DNA of 49,169 nt from Acidimicrobiaceae bacterium. Its GTDB lineage: Bacteria; Actinomycetota; Acidimicrobiia; Acidimicrobiales; Aldehydirespiratoraceae. A program made the position numbers and the translations under genes. Every line of letters starts with the position of its first letter. The first letter of the stretch is position 1. Positions 45,684 through 49,169 of the stretch are shown piece after piece. The notes beneath the pieces were generated by a model. The model saw only the letters and a list, made by a program, of their open reading frames with translations, did not search any database and was not told the DNA's origin. The DNA lies in the NCBI GenBank assembly GCA_009843915.1, contig VYCM01000112.1, forward strand, positions 1 through 49,169. Reading direction: 5' to 3'.

Positions 45684-47122
45684 TGCGCCGTCGCCTCGCT
45701 CTCGGACGCCACTCCGCCCTGCTCACGAGCACCGGATCTCAGACTCAATGTGGCCAGGGCGCCGGCGACAACGATGATCACACCAGCGATCCACATCGTG
45801 AGGCGCGATCCGGGCAACTCGACCAACGCTCCCAGCACCGTGACCTCCTGGTCCCACCAGAGGTCCGACAGGCCGTCGAGCAGGTCGGCCAGCACGCCAC
45901 CGACGGCCAGCGCAATCAGCGCGCACAGCCGCACCAGCACGAGCAGGGCTGCGAACACGCGGCCCCGGATCTCGTTGTCGACGTTCTCGTGCAGCAGCGT
46001 GAACCCGAGCACATATGAGGGACCGGCCAGCATCCCGAGCAGCACCACCAGTGGGATCATCAGCGACAGCCGGTCCACCGACGCAGCGGCCAGCAGCACC
46101 ACACCCGCGCCGATGAGCGCTGATGTGAACCCGCGGAGCCGGTTGATGCGGTTCTGCAGCGCAGCGGCCGAGGCCACGCCCACTGCCATGCCCACTCCGA
46201 GCGAGAACAGCACGGCATGGAAGTCGGCCTCCCGCCCGACGATCACTTCGTCGACGAACCGGGCGCCCAGAACCACCACCATCCCCGCGCCCATCACCGC
46301 CGTGGCCAACCCTACGTTCACCGACCGCACGATGCGGTTCCTCCCCACCAGGCGCCAACCTTCCCGGAGCTCGCGGATGGCCCCGCCGAGGTCAAGGCTC
46401 CCCCGCTCGGTCGCCTGACGCTCGTTGCGGGAACGCACCGGAATGGCGATGCGCCAGATGATCAGGGCGGTCACGAGGAACGTCAGGGCGTCCACGTAGA
46501 AGGCCAGTCCCTCCTCGTTGAGCCGCAGGTTCGTCACCCATCCCTCGTCCGGCACCGCCTCCGCCGCCTTGGCCAGCAGCGCGGCCGCCCCGGCAGCCAC
46601 CGGGAACATGCCGTAGGCCGCGGTCACGTTGAGCGAATTGGCGGCGGTGAGCTTTTCTCGGGGCACTAGGTTGGGGACCGTCGCCTCCTTGGCGGGCTGC
46701 CACATCAGGGTCAACAGCTCGAGCAGGAAGCTGGCCAGCACGAGCCCGATCAGGGTGTCGACGAACGGCAGGGTCACCAGCACCATTGCACGGCCGATAT
46801 CGCAGCCGATCATCACCCGCTTGCGATTGAAGCGGTCGACGATCACCCCCGCCGCAGTGCCGAGGAAGAACCCAGGAGCAACCCGGCTGGCGAGCACGAG
46901 TGCGATGGCCGCGCCCTTGGAGCCCTCGCTCAGTCGGGCCGCCAGCGAGATCGTGGCCACAAGACCCAGCCAGTCGCCGGTGGCCGACACCACTTGGGCG
47001 ATCCAGAGCCTGAAGAAGTCCCGCGTGCCGAAGATCCGCTCAAGGCGACCCGACGGTCGGGCCGCCTCGAAGGCCTCATCGAGCCGGAGGCCCGCCGATG
47101 AGCGGGGTACGTCGTCGTCCAC
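45680..47122 (-). CDS. Major facilitator superfamily transporter
   Basis: The 480-residue protein has about 12 hydrophobic helices with the MFS cytoplasmic loop VDRFNRKRVMIGCD (motif A-like) after helix 2, and a repeated half with ENVDNEIRGRVFAALL. It resembles the MFS_3-type efflux group. GTG 47122 gives an acidic N terminus typical of the family; the frame to 47455 overlaps topA and is rejected. Substrate is unknown. It lies between topA and tmk. Confidence 0.8.
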   Translation of the reverse strand: MDDDVPRSSAGLRLDEAFEAARPSGRLERIFGTRDFFRLWIAQVVSATGDWLGLVATISLAARLSEGSKGAAIALVLASRVAPGFFLGTAAGVIVDRFNRKRVMIGCDIGRAMVLVTLPFVDTLIGLVLASFLLELLTLMWQPAKEATVPNLVPREKLTAANSLNVTAAYGMFPVAAGAAALLAKAAEAVPDEGWVTNLRLNEEGLAFYVDALTFLVTALIIWRIAIPVRSRNERQATERGSLDLGGAIRELREGWRLVGRNRIVRSVNVGLATAVMGAGMVVVLGARFVDEVIVGREADFHAVLFSLGVGMAVGVASAAALQNRINRLRGFTSALIGAGVVLLAAASVDRLSLMIPLVVLLGMLAGPSYVLGFTLLHENVDNEIRGRVFAALLVLVRLCALIALAVGGVLADLLDGLSDLWWDQEVTVLGALVELPGSRLTMWIAGVIIVVAGALATLSLRSGAREQGGVASESEATAQ

Positions 47123-47169
47123 GACAGACGAGACTAGGCGGGCGGCCTGCCAGCGGCTTGCGGACGGGC

Positions 47170-49169
47170 TCAGCTGCGCTTGCCGGTCGACCTCCGGCGG
47201 GCGGGGCGCTTCTTGGCCGGACCCTTGGCCCGCCGCTCCGCCAGCAATTCGCAGGCCCGCTCCAGGGTGAGCCCCTCGACGGTGTCGCCGGACCGCAGTG
47301 AGGCGTTGGTCTCGCCGTCGGTGACGTAGTGGCCGTAGCGACCGTCCTTCACCACGACGGCCCGGCCGGTGTCGGGGTCCTCCCCCAGTTCTCTCAACGG
47401 TGCGGCCGGGGCTTGGCGACCCCGGCTCTTCGGCTGGGCCAGCAACTGGAGACATTCCTCGAGGGTCGCCGTGAACAGCTTGTCCTCGCTGGGCAGGCTG
47501 CGACTGTCGGAGCCCTTGCGTACAAACGGTCCGTAGCGGCCGTTCTGAACGGTGATCTCCACCCCGTCGGCGGGGTCGGCGCCGACGGTGCGCGGCAGCG
47601 ACAGCAGTTGCAGCGCATCCTCCAACGTGATCGTCTCCAACACCATGGTCTTGAACAACGACGCGAACTTCGGCTTGTCGGGGACCTCCTCACCCCGTCC
47701 AAGCTGCACGTATGGCCCGTAGCGGCCGGACTTGGCGACCACGGTCAGCCCGGTGACGGGATCGGTGCCGAGAACCCGCTCGTCGCGGCCGGCGGCCAGC
47801 AGTTCCAACGCCCGCTCGACGGTGAGCTCGTCGGGAGCGGTGCCGTCGGGCACGGAGGCCGAGTCATCGCCCCTCTGCACGGTCGGGCCGTAGCGCCCCA
47901 CGCGGACCTCCAGCTCGACGCCGTCGGCATCGTTGCCCAGCGGGATCGAGTTGACCAACCGGGCGTCGATGTCGCTGAGGCGGCTGGAGACCTTCTCCTT
48001 GAGGCCGGGATCGTCGTCACCGCCGAAGTAGAACCGGTGAAGCCACGGAACCTGCTCCTCCACACCGGTCGCGATCCGGTCGAGGTCGTCCTCCATCTCA
48101 GCGGTGAAGGCGTAGTCGACCAGCTTCGGGAAGTGGCGCTCCAGCAGATTCACCACCGAGAAGGCGGTGAACGACGGCACCAGTGCCGAGCCCTTCTTCC
48201 ACACGTACCCGCGGTCGATGATGGTGCCCATGATCGACGAATAGGTCGAGGGCCGACCCACGCCGAGCTGCTCCAGGCGCCGCACCAGCGAGGCCTCGGT
48301 GTAGCGGGCCGGAGGCTGGGTGTAGTGCCCGGACGCCTCGAGGCCGCGGCAGTCCGCGCCGTCTCCCTCGTGCAGCGGCGGCAGGCGAAGCTCAGCGTCG
48401 GTGTCGCTCGCTTCCCCGGCGTCGGTTCCCTCGGTGTACACCTCGCGGAAGCCCATATGGGTTATCACCGTGCCGCTGGCCGCGAACTCGGCGTCGCGGC
48501 CCGAGGCGCTTCGGGCGCCGACGCGCAACTGCACCGTCTCGCCGGTGCAGTCGGTCATCTGGCTGGCCAGCGTCCGCTTCCACACCAACTCGTAGAGCCG
48601 GGCCTCGGGCCGGGGCAGCTGACTGTCCACCGTCGACGGGTCGGTGAAGGTGTCGCCCGCGGGCCGGATGGCCTCATGCGCCTCCTGGGCGTTCTTCACC
48701 TTGCTGGCGTACGCCCTCGGTTCCGGCGGCAGCACGCTCGAGCCGTAGCGCCTCTCCACCTCGGAGCGAGCCGCAGCCACCGCGTTCGCCGACAGCGACG
48801 TGCTGTCGGTGCGCATGTAGGTGATGTAGCCCTTCTCGTACAGTGACTGAGCCGTGCGCATGGCCACCGCCGAGGTCATGTGTAGCTTCCGGGCCGCCTC
48901 CTGCTGCAAGGTCGACGTGATGAAGGGCGCGGCCGGGCGCCGCCGGTAGGGCTTGGAGGTGCGAGCCCGAACCGCGTAGGCCGCGTCCTGAAGATCCGAG
49001 GCCAGCGACGTGGCCGCCGCCTCATCGAGCACAGTGACCTCGCCCCGGGTCGGTTGGCCGTCGGAGCCGAAGTCGCGAGCCGCGGCGATACGAGAGCCGT
49101 CGAGTTGGACGAGATCGGCGGTGAACTCGGGCCGGTTGCCGTTGCCGCCGGCAGAATCCGCCGGGACGA
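47170..49169 (-). CDS. topA: DNA topoisomerase I, C-terminal two-thirds (5' partial)
   Basis: The frame is open to the right edge, so the N-terminal Toprim domain is outside. Visible parts are the catalytic region with GYITYMRTDSTSLS (nucleophilic Tyr), NAQEAHEAIRP, LVRRLEQLGVGRPSTYSSIM, and then four RYGPY-type C-terminal repeats (VGRYGPTVQ, SGRYGPYVQ, NGRYGPFVR, DGRYGHYVT). No zinc fingers are present, and the tail is basic (AKKRPARRRSTGKRS), as in actinobacterial enzymes. About 665 residues are visible. Confidence 0.96.
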   Translation of the reverse strand, partial: VPADSAGGNGNRPEFTADLVQLDGSRIAAARDFGSDGQPTRGEVTVLDEAAATSLASDLQDAAYAVRARTSKPYRRRPAAPFITSTLQQEAARKLHMTSAVAMRTAQSLYEKGYITYMRTDSTSLSANAVAAARSEVERRYGSSVLPPEPRAYASKVKNAQEAHEAIRPAGDTFTDPSTVDSQLPRPEARLYELVWKRTLASQMTDCTGETVQLRVGARSASGRDAEFAASGTVITHMGFREVYTEGTDAGEASDTDAELRLPPLHEGDGADCRGLEASGHYTQPPARYTEASLVRRLEQLGVGRPSTYSSIMGTIIDRGYVWKKGSALVPSFTAFSVVNLLERHFPKLVDYAFTAEMEDDLDRIATGVEEQVPWLHRFYFGGDDDPGLKEKVSSRLSDIDARLVNSIPLGNDADGVELEVRVGRYGPTVQRGDDSASVPDGTAPDELTVERALELLAAGRDERVLGTDPVTGLTVVAKSGRYGPYVQLGRGEEVPDKPKFASLFKTMVLETITLEDALQLLSLPRTVGADPADGVEITVQNGRYGPFVRKGSDSRSLPSEDKLFTATLEECLQLLAQPKSRGRQAPAAPLRELGEDPDTGRAVVVKDGRYGHYVTDGETNASLRSGDTVEGLTLERACELLAERRAKGPAKKRPARRRSTGKRS

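Noticed and set aside
47329-48846. A 505-codon open frame on the plus strand
   Set aside because: It is antisense to topA, which shows clear catalytic and repeat motifs.

Overview
This 49,169-bp, GC-rich window looks like a chromosomal segment of an actinobacterium, probably an Acidimicrobiia-like lineage. The signs are a SigR/RsrA-type sigma and zinc anti-sigma pair, a DUF2342 metalloprotease next to tilS and hpt, a topoisomerase I whose tail is made of RYGPY-type repeats, ClpC, an ArsR regulator with an SRPBCC partner, luciferase-like (LLM) flavin oxidoreductases and many GTG starts. Placement below phylum level is inference.

Layout. (1) 1-3242, plus strand: the end of a Tad-type pilus locus, with the tail of a probable CpaF/TadA ATPase, TadB, TadC, a small pilin-like protein and three small TadE-like proteins. 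(2) 3343-4383: an EamA-type membrane transporter. (3) 4604-4677: tRNA-Thr(TGT), followed by a strong dyad and an SDR gene. (4) 5811-30028: a catabolic accessory region of about 24 kb. A first minus-strand unit (25197 to 19993) encodes a three-subunit molybdenum hydroxylase and an AMP-forming acyl-CoA ligase. A second long unit (19926 to 5811) encodes an ArsR repressor, an SRPBCC plus AmiC-like sensor fusion, a branched-chain-type ABC importer with a fused LivM-LivG subunit, an amidase, a Rieske oxygenase, an HsaD/BphD-type C-C hydrolase, a metal-site-less M20 relative, an MhpB-type extradiol dioxygenase and two more alpha/beta hydrolases. Flanking genes encode an ADP-forming acyl-CoA ligase, an MhpD-type hydratase, an LLM oxidoreductase and a second SDR. 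Together they outline uptake, sensing, CoA activation, hydroxylation, meta ring cleavage, C-C hydrolysis and hydration of an unidentified aromatic or N-heteroaromatic acid or amide.

(5) 30042-49169: mostly housekeeping. It holds a lipoprotein/HAD-like fusion, clpC, a polyprenyl diphosphate synthase, lysS, coaX, panC, a DUF2520 Rossmann protein, folK, a catalytically degenerate dual-specificity-phosphatase-like protein, hpt, tilS, a DUF2342 zinc protease, a 43-residue membrane microprotein, an anti-sigma factor, a SigR-like sigma factor, tRNA-Thr(CGT), holB, tmk, an MFS transporter and a 5'-truncated topA. Many neighbours overlap by 4 bp, so translational coupling is common.

The most unusual content is in the catabolic region: a cytoplasmic periplasmic-binding-fold sensor fused to an SRPBCC domain beside ArsR, two intact enzyme relatives that have lost catalytic residues, a permease-ATPase fusion, a hairpin between binding protein and permease, and a nested dyad in the divergent promoter region. 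I saw no insertion sequence, transposase, integrase or CRISPR array.
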